A DNA stretch of 64,000 bases. Source: Microvirga sp. Its GTDB lineage: Bacteria > Pseudomonadota > Alphaproteobacteria > Rhizobiales > Beijerinckiaceae. The position numbers were made by a program, and so were the translations under genes. Positions 27,871-36,128 of this stretch are shown here, piece by piece. The notes under the pieces are model-generated. The model worked only from the letters and a program-made list of their open reading frames with translations. It was not told the DNA's origin and ran no database searches. The stretch lies in contig NZ_JACXAB010000021.1 of assembly GCF_014699075.1 (NCBI RefSeq), positions 1 through 64,000 on the forward strand, given 5' to 3'. Within the stretch, counting starts at the first letter, position 1, and the number at the start of each line of letters is the position of its first letter.

Positions 27871-29729
27871 GAATCTCCATTCCAAAAGACATTCGCCTGC
27901 CCCTGGCCCTTGTCGGAGGAATTTTCCTCATCACGCTTCTCGTGCCCTTTCTGCCGCTTGAGAACCCGGTTCAGATGCTCATGGGAAGTCGGTTGGCGCC
28001 GCCGTCCCTAGAGAATCCGCTGGGGCGCGACGAATACGGACGTGACGTCCTGAGCCGCATCCTCTGGGGAGCCCGCACCTCTCTAAGCGTCGCCTTCGCG
28101 GCTGCCTTGGTGGCCGGTATCGCCGGGACGTTCCTGGGGCTCATCGGCGGCTACTTCCGGGGTGTCGCCGAGTTGCTGACCGTGCGCGCGTCCGAGGTCA
28201 TCCTTTGCCTGCCTCCACTACTGCTGGCGCTCCTCGTCGTGACGCTGCTCGGGCCCGGAGCCGGCACGCTGATCATCTCGCTCGGCATCCTCTACACGCC
28301 CGGCTATGCGCGCGTCGTGTACGCCGAGACGCTTTCGGTGCGCGCTCTCGACTATGTCGCCGCGCAGGAAACCCTTGGAACGCATCCAGCTCGCATCCTG
28401 CTGCGCACCGTGCTGCCGAACGTCATGTCTCCCCTGATCGTGCAATTTTCGCTGACCGTGGCGTCCGCCATGGTGCTGGAGAGCGGATTGTCGTTCCTGG
28501 GCCTCGGCGTCGTTCCGCCCGAGCCGTCGTGGGGCCTGATGATCCGTAGCGCTCGCAGCACGATGGAGCAGGCGCCCCTGCTGCTCGTCTGGCCGTGCTT
28601 GGCTCTGTCAGGAGCGGTGATCATGTTGAACATCCTGTGCGACAAGCTCCGCGACGTGCTTGACCCACGCTCGAAGAGCAGTCCGTCGGGCGCGAGCACA
28701 CGGCGTCGCGTGGCGGCTCGGCTTCTGCCCGGTCTCGTCGGAGACGACGAAGCGAGCGTGATCCAGATCAAGGGCCTGACCCTGCAGATTGCAGGGCTTA
28801 AGGAACAGCCCGTCGTCCGGGACGTGTCATTCTCTGTCAGGCCCGGCGAGACCGTGGCTCTCGTAGGAGAAAGCGGGTCTGGCAAGACGCTCACCGGCCT
28901 CGCGCTCCTGGGGTTGCTTCCTCCCGCCGTGAAGGTGACGAGTGGCTCCGTGGAGTTCACGCGTCGCGATGGAACGAAGGTCGATCTTCTGTCCCTGCCG
29001 GATACGGAGCGCCGCAAGCTGCGCGGCGATGAGATTAGCATGATCTTCCAGGATCCGAGCGGAAGCCTCAACCCCGTCCACCGGGTTGGGGATCAGGTGG
29101 CGGAGGCCATGCTCGTCCACCGCGACATGAGCAGCGCGGCGGCCGGCGAGCGGGCGGTAGAATTGCTGGCGAAGGTCGGCCTGCCCGATCCGGAGCGGCG
29201 CGCGCGCTCGTATCCGCATGAGCTGTCCGGCGGGCAGAAGCAGCGGGCCATGATAGCAAGCGCGATTTCCAACAAGCCGAAACTGCTCATCGCCGACGAG
29301 CCGACGACCGCGCTGGACGTCACCATCCAGGCGCAGATCCTGGAACTGCTCGACGGTTTGAGGCGCGAGTCCAGCCAGATGGGAATGATCTTCGTCACCC
29401 ACAATCTGGCCGTGGTTGCTGAGATCGCGGACCGCGTCTGCATCATGTACGCGGGCGAGATTGTCGAAGAAGGCCCAGTGGGCGAGGTTTTTGCTGCACC
29501 CAAGCATCCCTACACGCGCGCTCTCCTGGCGAGCGTGCCGGAAGGCGGGGCTAAGCGACTGAGCGCCATCCCGGGTTCCGTTCCTACGCCCGATAAGTTT
29601 CCAGCAGGATGCCGCTTCGCATCCCGGTGCGAGCGCGCGTCGCCAGAATGCAAGATCGGCATACTGTCTCTGCAGGCCGTGGGTGACCAGCGCGTCTCAC
29701 GCTGCCTCAAGTGGAAGGAAGTTGCCTAA
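27867..29729 (+). CDS. ABC transporter permease-ATPase fusion (DppC-DppD-like)
   Basis: This 620-aa fusion has residues 1-270 as a DppC-type permease (NPLGRDEYGRDVLSRILWGA, EAA loop RALDYVAAQETLGTHPARIL) and residues 295-620 as a DppD-type ATPase. The ATPase has Walker A GESGSGKT, signature LSGGQKQR, Walker B LLIADEP, and the C-terminal oligopeptide-transporter domain with the CRFASRCERASPEC iron-sulfur-like Cys cluster. Normally these are separate genes; the fusion fixes a 1:1 ratio. The stop overlaps the next start by one base (TAATG). Confidence 0.9.
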   Translation: MRISIPKDIRLPLALVGGIFLITLLVPFLPLENPVQMLMGSRLAPPSLENPLGRDEYGRDVLSRILWGARTSLSVAFAAALVAGIAGTFLGLIGGYFRGVAELLTVRASEVILCLPPLLLALLVVTLLGPGAGTLIISLGILYTPGYARVVYAETLSVRALDYVAAQETLGTHPARILLRTVLPNVMSPLIVQFSLTVASAMVLESGLSFLGLGVVPPEPSWGLMIRSARSTMEQAPLLLVWPCLALSGAVIMLNILCDKLRDVLDPRSKSSPSGASTRRRVAARLLPGLVGDDEASVIQIKGLTLQIAGLKEQPVVRDVSFSVRPGETVALVGESGSGKTLTGLALLGLLPPAVKVTSGSVEFTRRDGTKVDLLSLPDTERRKLRGDEISMIFQDPSGSLNPVHRVGDQVAEAMLVHRDMSSAAAGERAVELLAKVGLPDPERRARSYPHELSGGQKQRAMIASAISNKPKLLIADEPTTALDVTIQAQILELLDGLRRESSQMGMIFVTHNLAVVAEIADRVCIMYAGEIVEEGPVGEVFAAPKHPYTRALLASVPEGGAKRLSAIPGSVPTPDKFPAGCRFASRCERASPECKIGILSLQAVGDQRVSRCLKWKEVA

Positions 29730-30694
29730 TGCAAACGCTGATCAAGGCAGAGGGGCTGTCGCGCGCGTTCTCGGTAAGTCAGGGCATCTTGGGGCGCCGG
29801 AAATCCGTTTTCGCCGTCCGTGGCGTTGAGCTGGAAATTGCGCGAGGGGAAGTGGTCGGTGTCGTCGGTGAATCGGGCTGCGGCAAGAGCACGCTCGGCC
29901 GTCTCCTGCTGCGTCTCCTCGATCCGACCCAAGGCAGAATCGTTTTCGACGGTGAGAATATCGCAGACCTTCCGGCTGGCCGTCTACGGTCCGTACGCCG
30001 GCGCATGCAGATGGTCTTTCAGGATCCGTTCGGAAGCCTGGACCCACGCCGCCGCATCGGGGATCAGATTGCAGATGGGATCTCCGATGCCGTCTCCAAG
30101 ACTGAGCGGTCGCAACGGGTAGCAGCCCTTCTCGATCAGGTTGGGCTTCGCCCAGAGCAGGCGGACCGCCTGCCCCACGAATTCTCTGGAGGCCAGCGCC
30201 AACGCATCGCCATCGCCCGGGCCCTGTCGACCAATCCAGACTTCATTGTCGCCGACGAGCCGATTGCAGCGCTCGACGTCTCGATCCAGGCTCAGGTCGT
30301 CAATCTGTTCGCGGATCTGCGCGAGCGTCTCGGTCTGGCGATCCTGTTCATCAGCCACGATCTCCATGTGGTGCGCCATCTCTCCGACCGCATCGTCGTG
30401 ATGTATCTTGGCCGCATTGTCGAGCAGGGTCGCGCGGACGATGTCTTTCGCAATCCGGCGCATCCCTATACGCGCGCTCTGATCGAAGCCACGCCGTCGC
30501 TTGAGAGCGGTAGGAGCCGTCCGAAGGCTTCGGTCTCGGGCGATCTTCCGAGCCCCCTCAATCCTCCTTCAGGATGCGTCTTCAGGACGCGCTGCCCCTT
30601 TGCGATTAGCCGATGCGCAGAGATCGTCCCAATGCTGGAACATAATCGAAAGTGCAAGACTGATGTGGCCTGTATTCGTGCAGGGGAGATCTGA
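29729..30694 (+). CDS. ABC transporter ATP-binding protein (DppF/OppF-like)
   Basis: This 321-aa protein starts at ATG 29729, one base into the previous stop codon. Walker A GESGCGKST, Q-loop FQDPFGSLDPRRR, signature FSGGQRQRIAIAR, Walker B DFIVADEP and switch His (ISHDLHVVRHL) are intact, and a C-terminal Cys-rich motif (CVFRTRCPFAISRC) is present. It pairs with the ATPase half of the fusion protein to drive import. It is the last gene of the operon begun at 23582. Confidence 0.9.
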   Translation: MQTLIKAEGLSRAFSVSQGILGRRKSVFAVRGVELEIARGEVVGVVGESGCGKSTLGRLLLRLLDPTQGRIVFDGENIADLPAGRLRSVRRRMQMVFQDPFGSLDPRRRIGDQIADGISDAVSKTERSQRVAALLDQVGLRPEQADRLPHEFSGGQRQRIAIARALSTNPDFIVADEPIAALDVSIQAQVVNLFADLRERLGLAILFISHDLHVVRHLSDRIVVMYLGRIVEQGRADDVFRNPAHPYTRALIEATPSLESGRSRPKASVSGDLPSPLNPPSGCVFRTRCPFAISRCAEIVPMLEHNRKCKTDVACIRAGEI

Positions 30695-30742
30695 GGCACC
30701 CACTGCCTTCTATGGTGAAGCGACCAGTGCGTGTCCGTTCTT

Positions 30743-30880
30743 GGCAGATTTTGTTGAAAAACTCCCGGGAACTGCTGTGTCGATCTATTAGTAGGGCCTG
30801 TGTGCCCGACCAAGCTCAGCATCCTGTACGTCGAGCATCCGAAAAACGGTACTTTCGGAGTTTTTCAACACAATCGGCAC
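30743..30880. repeat. 138-bp inverted-repeat element, copy A
   Basis: The ends are imperfect inverted repeats of about 23-24 bp: GGCAGATTTTGTTGAAAAAC (with CTCC following) on the left, and GTGCCGATTGTGTTGAAAAA (with CTCC following) read inward from the right. The interior is non-coding. The reverse complement aligns over its whole length with the element at 33493-33630, also 138 bp. This is MITE-like organisation: short, non-coding, terminal inverted repeats, more than one copy. The 30695-31179 gap otherwise holds only this and the next element. Confidence 0.65.
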
Positions 30881-30962
30881 ATTCCGGAATTAGGTTGAAT
30901 GTCCGCTCATGCAGTGAACAGCGGGCGTTCGTGAAGGGCAGGGGATCGGTAGAGAATGACCG

Positions 30963-31108
30963 AGCCTGTGTGAAAACTCGAACCAGGCTTATTGAGACGA
31001 ACTATTCGTACAAGTTCGGTCCTCTGTCCCGGGATTTCCCGGTCTATGGAAGCTTACGAGACGCGAAGTTGCTTCAAGGAGTGGCTCGTCAGCGTTTTCA
31101 CACAGGCT
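30963..31108. repeat. 146-bp element with perfect 15-bp terminal inverted repeats
   Basis: AGCCTGTGTGAAAAC at 30963-30977 is repeated in exact inverse at 31094-31108 (GTTTTCACACAGGCT). The interior has no gene. It resembles the ends of an insertion sequence with the transposase deleted, or a MITE. It is unrelated to the neighbouring 138-bp element. Confidence 0.6.
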
Positions 31109-31179
31109 GGACCCTGAGGAGACATTCGGCCGATGGTTTGCAGTCGTCTCTGGCGAGCGAGGGAACCGTGAACTTATAG

Positions 31180-31554
31180 TCAATGATAGGTTACAGGCGG
31201 GCTCGCTAAAAGCCGGACGGCCAACTCAAATGCACGGGAGCGAAACGGTTTCGGCAGAACGAAGCTTCGCGTCACGCCCTGTGGGCGACCTCCAGAAACT
31301 GCAGGAATGTAGAGAATGGGGAGATCAGGCCGCAGCCGGCGGACGGCGCGAGCAAGCTGCCAGCCATCAAGGCCAGGCAGTCGCACCTCTGTCACGAGTA
31401 TGTTTGCCGGAATGCCTGCTCGCAGGGCCGCCAGAGCCGCTTCCCCGCTCTCAAACCCGGCCACGGAATAGCCTGCCTCCTTCAAGACCAGGATCAGCGT
31501 TTCTTGAACAACAGGATCAGCCTCAATGATGAGAGCGGTGGGATGAGAGACCAT
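31180..31554 (-). CDS. Single-domain response regulator with Glu at the phosphoacceptor position
   Basis: The protein has 124 aa from the ATG at 31554; a TTG at 31569 is an alternative. The receiver fold is clear: acidic pocket IIEADP, the LVTEVRLPGLDGW loop, Ser in the switch segment, and conserved Lys102 in LPKPF. The phosphoacceptor Asp (D-x-x-x-P) is replaced by Glu56 in EVRLP, so normal phosphorylation is unlikely and a phosphomimetic, constitutively active state is possible. There is no output domain and no kinase nearby. Confidence 0.82.
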   Translation of the reverse strand: MVSHPTALIIEADPVVQETLILVLKEAGYSVAGFESGEAALAALRAGIPANILVTEVRLPGLDGWQLARAVRRLRPDLPILYIPAVSGGRPQGVTRSFVLPKPFRSRAFELAVRLLASPPVTYH

Positions 31555-31586
31555 GGCGGGATTTTGCAAGGGAAAACCAGTGGCCT

Positions 31587-31796
31587 TTAGCGCTTTGAAG
31601 GCTGTTGCGCGTTGGTCGGTTGTGCTGTGCCCTCGGGTTCAGGAGAACTCGAGACCGACTTCGCCCGGTCATTGGCCAGACTGTCCCAGGCCTTGGCCAT
31701 AGCTAAAAGCTGCTCGCGCGGCTGTCCGGCCGACATCTGCTGGGCGAGAGTGCGGCACTCTTGGGCATGCTTCCGATACTCGGATGCCGTTTTCAT
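31587..31796 (-). CDS. Small conserved-type hypothetical protein
   Basis: This 69-aa protein resembles the short helical hypotheticals common in rhizobia, which begin with a pattern like ASEYRKHAQECRTLAQQM and continue QREQLLAMAKAWDSLANDR. It is amphipathic-helical with a Ser/Pro tail and no catalytic motif. It is cotranscribed or simply adjacent to the receiver-domain gene (32 bp). The function is unknown. Confidence 0.65.
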   Translation of the reverse strand: MKTASEYRKHAQECRTLAQQMSAGQPREQLLAMAKAWDSLANDRAKSVSSSPEPEGTAQPTNAQQPSKR

Positions 31797-32152
31797 GAAC
31801 GGTACTCAACCTTAAGGAAGTCGGGCCATAACGGGAGAAAGGCAGCCAGCAACTGTGCCTGTCGTCAACTTCCAGTAGGTGCTCTGCGACACCAGCCAGC
31901 GTCCGTTCCTTGAGTTGCATCTCATAAACGGCTTACGCACAACTACGGGATTCTACGGGTCTTTGCCTCTTGGCTTGTTGCGCTAATGAGCTTGGTAGAC
32001 TTCGGCAGACAGAGTTGACGATCATTGGGGGGCCGGAATTTCAAAGTCTGACCCGATCCAAACATTCCGCCGTAACGTCTTATCGGACGAGATCTTCTGC
32101 TATCCGGCACCCGCCCAACCGATTGCGGAGCTTTGCCTCGAATAGGATTGCT

Positions 32153-32554
32153 ATGACTCATGATATGCCCGGCCACCGCATTCTCCTCGTTGAAGATGAG
32201 GCCATGATCGCCATGCTGGTTGAGGACATGCTGGAGGACCTTGGCCATGAACTGATCAAGGTGGCGACGCGTCTTGAGGAGGCTCTTGCCGCAGCCGCAA
32301 GCGAGGTTATCGATATTGCAATTCTGGACCTCAACCTGGGCGGTGTCCTGACCTATCCGGCGGCTGACGTGCTCGCGGAGCGGGGCATCCCGTTCATCTT
32401 CGCAACCGGCTACGGCAGCAGTGGGATCAAGGACGCCTATTCCACTCGGCCGACCTTGCAAAAGCCGTTCAACATGGAAGCGCTGGGGCGCGCGATCCGG
32501 CAGGCGCTTGGCCACGGGACCTGCCCTCATTTATTAAGCTCACGTTCATCTTGA
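32153..32554 (+). CDS. Single-domain response regulator
   Basis: The protein has 133 aa from the ATG at 32153; the frame upstream (from 31970) is not conserved-looking. The receiver domain is complete: acidic pocket VEDE (Glu14, Asp15), phosphoacceptor Asp59 (IAILDLNLGG), switch Thr (FIFATGYG) and Lys in LQKPF. There is no output domain, as in CheY- or FixJ-receiver-like proteins of rhizobia that relay signals from hybrid kinases. No kinase is adjacent. Confidence 0.8.
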   Translation: MTHDMPGHRILLVEDEAMIAMLVEDMLEDLGHELIKVATRLEEALAAAASEVIDIAILDLNLGGVLTYPAADVLAERGIPFIFATGYGSSGIKDAYSTRPTLQKPFNMEALGRAIRQALGHGTCPHLLSSRSS

Positions 32555-32668
32555 TGAATACTGGTTTATATTGAGATTATTATTACTTGTATTTGAAACT
32601 ACATTGATGGAGGCGCGTTTAGTTCGCAACGGGCAAGAAGCTCGCAAATGTAGTTCAGGAGTCAACTC

Positions 32669-33076
32669 ATGTCGAAGAAGATCCTTCTCGCCGGTGCCGT
32701 CCTCGCCTCTCTCGCCCCCGCAGCCGCCTTCGCCCAGTCTGGCGGTGCTGCGGCTGGTGCGGCCACGGGTGCCGTTGGCGGTGCGGTCGTCGGTGGTCCG
32801 GTGGGTGCCGCCGTGGGTGGCGTCACGGGCGCCATCGTGGGCGGCCTCGCTGACCAGCAGCAGCCGCAGTTCCGTCAGTACGTGACCACGCAGAAGGTGC
32901 CGTCCTATACCTATCGCGAGGAAGTGCGCGTGGGCGCGACCCTGCCGGAGTCCGGCGTGACCTATCACGAGGTGCCGGCCGAGTACAAGGTGAAGGGGTA
33001 CAAGTACACCGTAGTGAACGACACCCCGGTTCTGGTCGAGCCAGGCAGCCGCAAGATCGTGCAGGTCGTCCGCTAA
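32669..33076 (+). CDS. DUF1236 domain protein, exported
   Basis: This 135-aa protein has a Sec signal peptide (MSKKILLAGAVLASLAPAAA, cleavage after AFA). A Gly/Ala-rich glycine-zipper-like segment follows (residues 25-60, GAVGGAVVGGPVGAAVGG), then a DUF1236 domain with SGVTYHEVPAEYKVKGYKYT and DTPVLVEPGSRKIVQVV. DUF1236 proteins are common periplasmic or envelope proteins of Hyphomicrobiales of unknown role. AGGAG precedes the ATG, and a strong terminator follows. Confidence 0.85.
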   Translation: MSKKILLAGAVLASLAPAAAFAQSGGAAAGAATGAVGGAVVGGPVGAAVGGVTGAIVGGLADQQQPQFRQYVTTQKVPSYTYREEVRVGATLPESGVTYHEVPAEYKVKGYKYTVVNDTPVLVEPGSRKIVQVVR

Positions 33077-33103
33077 CGATCATTGGCTCTGGCAATCAGC
33101 TTG

Positions 33104-33127
33104 GGGCGGCCTTCGGGCCGCCCTTTC
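33104..33127 (+). terminator. Rho-independent terminator of the DUF1236 gene
   Basis: GGGCGGCC, loop TTCG, GGCCGCCC form a perfect 8-bp GC stem followed by TTTCT, 28 bp after the stop codon. Confidence 0.85.
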
Positions 33128-33248
33128 TCTTTCGATGTCACGAAGGGAGCCAACCGCCGTTGCCGTTCGGGTTCGGTTCACGGCGGGCATATCGTTCAAT
33201 CTTCTCTATATGCCAGAGTCCCTCAGTGAGCGTGTACGGAGTTGTATC

Positions 33249-33450
33249 ATGAAGGTCCTTGGATGGACTGCCGCGCTGAGCTTGATCCTGGCCGGATGAG
33301 TGGGCAGCGCCTCCGCAGATCCCTAGCGCAGATCCCTAGAAGGACGAAAGCCGCAACGGCCGCTGGCGTGGCGGCTACGAGCGCAGCTACGACGGCCTAG
33401 ACCGAGGTTACGGACGCCTGTCAATCCAGCTGCCGGTCAGGTTTCACTGA
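33249..33450 (+). pseudogene. Decayed small exported (lipo)protein gene
   Basis: From the ATG at 33249 the frame reads MKVLGWTAALSLILAG, then a TGA where a lipobox Cys codon would be expected, then VGSASADP and a TAG. A 13-bp tandem duplication (gcagatccctagc/gcagatccctag) shifts the frame. Removing one copy restores a frame reading KDESRNGRWRGGYERSYDG and ending at the TGA at 33448-33450. The gene therefore carries two stops and one frameshift. Confidence 0.45.
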
Positions 33451-33492
33451 GCGGAGGTGTTAGCACGTCATAGGGCTCAAAGGTCTGGAACT

Positions 33493-33630
33493 GGCAGATA
33501 GTGTTGAAAAAGTCGGCAAATACCGTTTTTCGCGTCGGCAACATACAGGATGTTGAGCCTCGCTTGGCATACCGACGCCAGTAATAGGCCGGCCAAGCAG
33601 TGCCTGGGAGTTCTTCAACGAAATCGGCAC
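33493..33630. repeat. 138-bp inverted-repeat element, copy B
   Basis: This is the same element as 30743-30880 but in opposite orientation and the same length. The left end is GGCAGATAGTGTTGAAAAAG and the right end ...GAGTTCTTCAACGAAATCGGCAC. The central GTTTTTCG, ACAGGATG and TTGAGC blocks match the reverse complement of copy A. The copies have diverged considerably, so this family is not recently mobile. Confidence 0.6.
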
Positions 33631-33819
33631 GGGGCTGACCTCAGCCGTACTTCCGCACTGCTGGGATGAGCGGACCTTTGCGCGGACCCGCTGAAGGACG
33701 CTGAGAAGACATTCAAGATCATAACACGCATTCAACTCGGGGCGGATATCCAGGCATTGCCCATGGAATATGAGAGGTGTGATAACCCTATCCCTGACTC
33801 CCGCAGTTGGACTCAGCGC

Positions 33820-34014
33820 TTAAAGCTCGTTCAGCGGGATGCTGGTTTCCGAGTACATCACGCCGGAGATTTCCCGGATATGGCTGATGATCGGATTCGC
33901 AACCACTCCCAAATCCGCCAACATTGTCTCGCGGCCAGTGAATACCGAACTGCTCGCGGTCGCGCCTTTCTCACCTGGTGCGATGCGATTGGTGTTGCCT
34001 TCGTGAACTGGCAT
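33820..34014 (-). CDS. Possible small ORF or gene fragment
   Basis: A 64-aa minus-strand frame from the ATG at 34014 gives a protein-like translation (GRETMLADLGVVANPIISHI, REISGVMYSETSIPLNEL). An in-frame TAA directly precedes the ATG and no ribosome binding site is clear. It may be a remnant. The surrounding 33631-34215 holds nothing else. Confidence 0.25.
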   Translation of the reverse strand: MPVHEGNTNRIAPGEKGATASSSVFTGRETMLADLGVVANPIISHIREISGVMYSETSIPLNEL

Positions 34015-34215
34015 TTACTCACATGACCGCTACGCCGAGGCAGCTTTGAGTCTTTGGCGCCAAGTTGACATTAGCTGACTGAGGTTGTGCGGGCGCTCCT
34101 CGTAGTATCCGCTAACCGGAAACGTCGAAAAACGCTGACTAAACCTGAGATGCTCATAAAGCTCTTCGGGTTAATCAAGCAGTTAGACACCATCGGCTTC
34201 AATTCCCCAACGCAA

Positions 34216-34944
34216 TCATGGATCACAGCCAAGTAGCGCTCTGTGCCAACTAAGCGACAGCGAAGCAGCCAGTTCTTCATCGTCAAGACCCAACTCAAGC
34301 CCGCGGGCAAACACGTCGTGCAGGAGCTTATCGACCATCGAGATGCAGCTTAGAGCTGTGGCCAGCCGGCGCGGCACAGGTTCGGCTGCAAGCCTCGGAT
34401 TCTCATTTTCCGCCGCTCGTACCACCCGGCGTGCCATGGCGACGTTGGCCTCAATCGAGAGTGCGGCAAATTCATCGAGTTCATCGGCAAGTTGACTTTG
34501 GCACCTCATCAAGCCGACGTTCTGACGGTAGAGATCGATGTAGTAGAGATGGCCGACAAGCAATCTCTCGTAGAAACTTTGACCCTCCACGCGCCGCGGC
34601 CGATGTGCACGAATCGCAGCCATAAATGTAGTCAGGACCTCGTACGCAATGCCCCGGCGATCTTTCCAGTGGAGGTAGAAAGTTCCATGCGCAAAGCCCG
34701 CGCGTCGGCAGACTTCTGCGACCTTAAGCCCGCCAAACCCATTCTCTTGAATGACCTCCGCTCCAGCAACCATCAGGTGACGCTTGGTTGTTTCTGAGCG
34801 AGCTAGCCCAGTAGCAACCTGAAGGTCTCGCCGCATCGCGTCCGGCAGGTAGAATCCTCTAGGTGCCGAATTTGGGGAGATGTTCTCTCCATTGTTCAAC
34901 TGCGCCCCATCCTCGATCCTCATCTCCTGATGGCTACTTGACAT
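34216..34944 (-). CDS. TetR-family transcriptional regulator
   Basis: This 242-aa protein has GGAG 7 bases before the ATG. A 45-residue N-terminal extension precedes the TetR helix-turn-helix (residues 50-100: RHLMVAGAEVIQENGFGGLK, VAEVCRRAGFAHGTFYLHWK). The ligand domain follows. It is divergent from the polyamine-type ABC operon, with 50 bp between start codons and an 18-bp palindrome in between, so it probably represses that operon until a substrate or CoA thioester is bound. Confidence 0.88.
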   Translation of the reverse strand: MSSSHQEMRIEDGAQLNNGENISPNSAPRGFYLPDAMRRDLQVATGLARSETTKRHLMVAGAEVIQENGFGGLKVAEVCRRAGFAHGTFYLHWKDRRGIAYEVLTTFMAAIRAHRPRRVEGQSFYERLLVGHLYYIDLYRQNVGLMRCQSQLADELDEFAALSIEANVAMARRVVRAAENENPRLAAEPVPRRLATALSCISMVDKLLHDVFARGLELGLDDEELAASLSLSWHRALLGCDP

Positions 34945-34964
34945 GCCACAACTCCGAATCTCAT

Positions 34965-34982
34965 ACTGACGTTGATATCAGT
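34965..34982. promoter_or_regulatory. Candidate TetR operator
   Basis: ACTGACGTTGATATCAGT has perfect 5-bp inverted arms ACTGA/TCAGT around an 8-bp centre. It lies in the 50-bp space between the divergent TetR gene and the ABC operon, where it would block both promoters. Confidence 0.45.
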
Positions 34983-34994
34983 TTCAGGAAAGCT

Positions 34995-36089
34995 ATGCAC
35001 CCTGCTTTTGCACCTGCAAGGACCTTCTCCGAAACGATCGGAGCTCCGATCTCCTTTCAGGCAATCGGAAAGCGATATGGCGGTGTCCCAGCGCTGCATG
35101 AGTTTTCGCTCGACATCGCTGCTGGCGAATTCGTCACCTTCCTCGGCCCCTCCGGATCCGGCAAGACGACCGCGCTTAACATCCTTGCCGGTTTCATCGA
35201 GCCCAGCGCCGGCGACGTGCTGATCGACGGCGTCTCGATCACCCGCCTGCCGACCGAAAAGCGCAATGTCGGCATGGTCTTCCAGAGCTACTCGCTGTTT
35301 CCGCACATGGATGTCCGCGACAATGTCGCGTTTCCGCTGCGCATGCGTGGGGTGCCGAAGGCCGAGCGGCATGCGCGGGCCGAGCAGGCGCTGGCGATGG
35401 TCCGGCTCGCTGGTTACGGCGATCGCAAGCCTCAAGAGCTATCGGGTGGGCAACGTCAGCGGGTAGCATGTGCTCGCGCCGTCGTGTTCGAGCCGCGCGT
35501 GCTGCTGATGGACGAGCCGCTCGGTGCGCTCGACCTCAAGCTGCGCGAGGCGATGCAGGACGAAATCCGGGAGGTGCAGCGCCGCATCGGTTGCACCGTG
35601 ATCTATGTCACGCATGACCAGGGCGAGGCACTTACAATGTCCGACCGGATTGTGGTGATGAACGAGGGGCGGATCGAGCAAATCGGTACACCGGCCACGA
35701 TCTATGACAATCCGAACAACGCCTTCGTCGCACAATTCGTCGGTGAGACGAATTTCCTCTCTGCAGCGCTGGCCCGGGGGCGGCTTTCTTTCGCCGGAGT
35801 GGATGCGCCCGCGCCCGCCCGCCTGCCGGAGGGCTGGCGCGGGCGCATGGCGTTGCGGCCGGAGCATTTCACGCGGGTTGCCGCGGAGACCGGCGGCGCG
35901 CCGACGCTTTCCGGGCAGATTGGCGACATCGCCTTCCATGGCGGCAGCTATCGCTATGTCGTCGAGACAGAAAAGGCAGGCCGCGTCATCGTGCAGGAGC
36001 AGCGGCGGCATGGCAGCGACGGCCCAGTCGTCGGTGCGCCCGTGACACTCAAGTTCAGCTTGGAAAGGGCGGCGTTCCTCGAAGGCTGA
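34995..36089 (+). CDS. ABC transporter ATP-binding protein (PotA-like)
   Basis: The start is the ATG at 34995 (364 aa); the longer frame overlaps the TetR gene. Walker A GPSGSGKTT, Q-loop VFQSYSLFPHM, signature LSGGQRQRVACARA, Walker B VLLMDEP and switch YVTHDQGEAL are intact. A C-terminal TOBE domain (about 280-364) marks the polyamine/iron/quaternary-amine importer class. It energises the permeases at 37189 and 38037. Confidence 0.9.
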   Translation: MHPAFAPARTFSETIGAPISFQAIGKRYGGVPALHEFSLDIAAGEFVTFLGPSGSGKTTALNILAGFIEPSAGDVLIDGVSITRLPTEKRNVGMVFQSYSLFPHMDVRDNVAFPLRMRGVPKAERHARAEQALAMVRLAGYGDRKPQELSGGQRQRVACARAVVFEPRVLLMDEPLGALDLKLREAMQDEIREVQRRIGCTVIYVTHDQGEALTMSDRIVVMNEGRIEQIGTPATIYDNPNNAFVAQFVGETNFLSAALARGRLSFAGVDAPAPARLPEGWRGRMALRPEHFTRVAAETGGAPTLSGQIGDIAFHGGSYRYVVETEKAGRVIVQEQRRHGSDGPVVGAPVTLKFSLERAAFLEG

Positions 36090-36128
36090 CGATCAATTCC
36101 ACAATGACAATAAGGGAGGGATAATACG

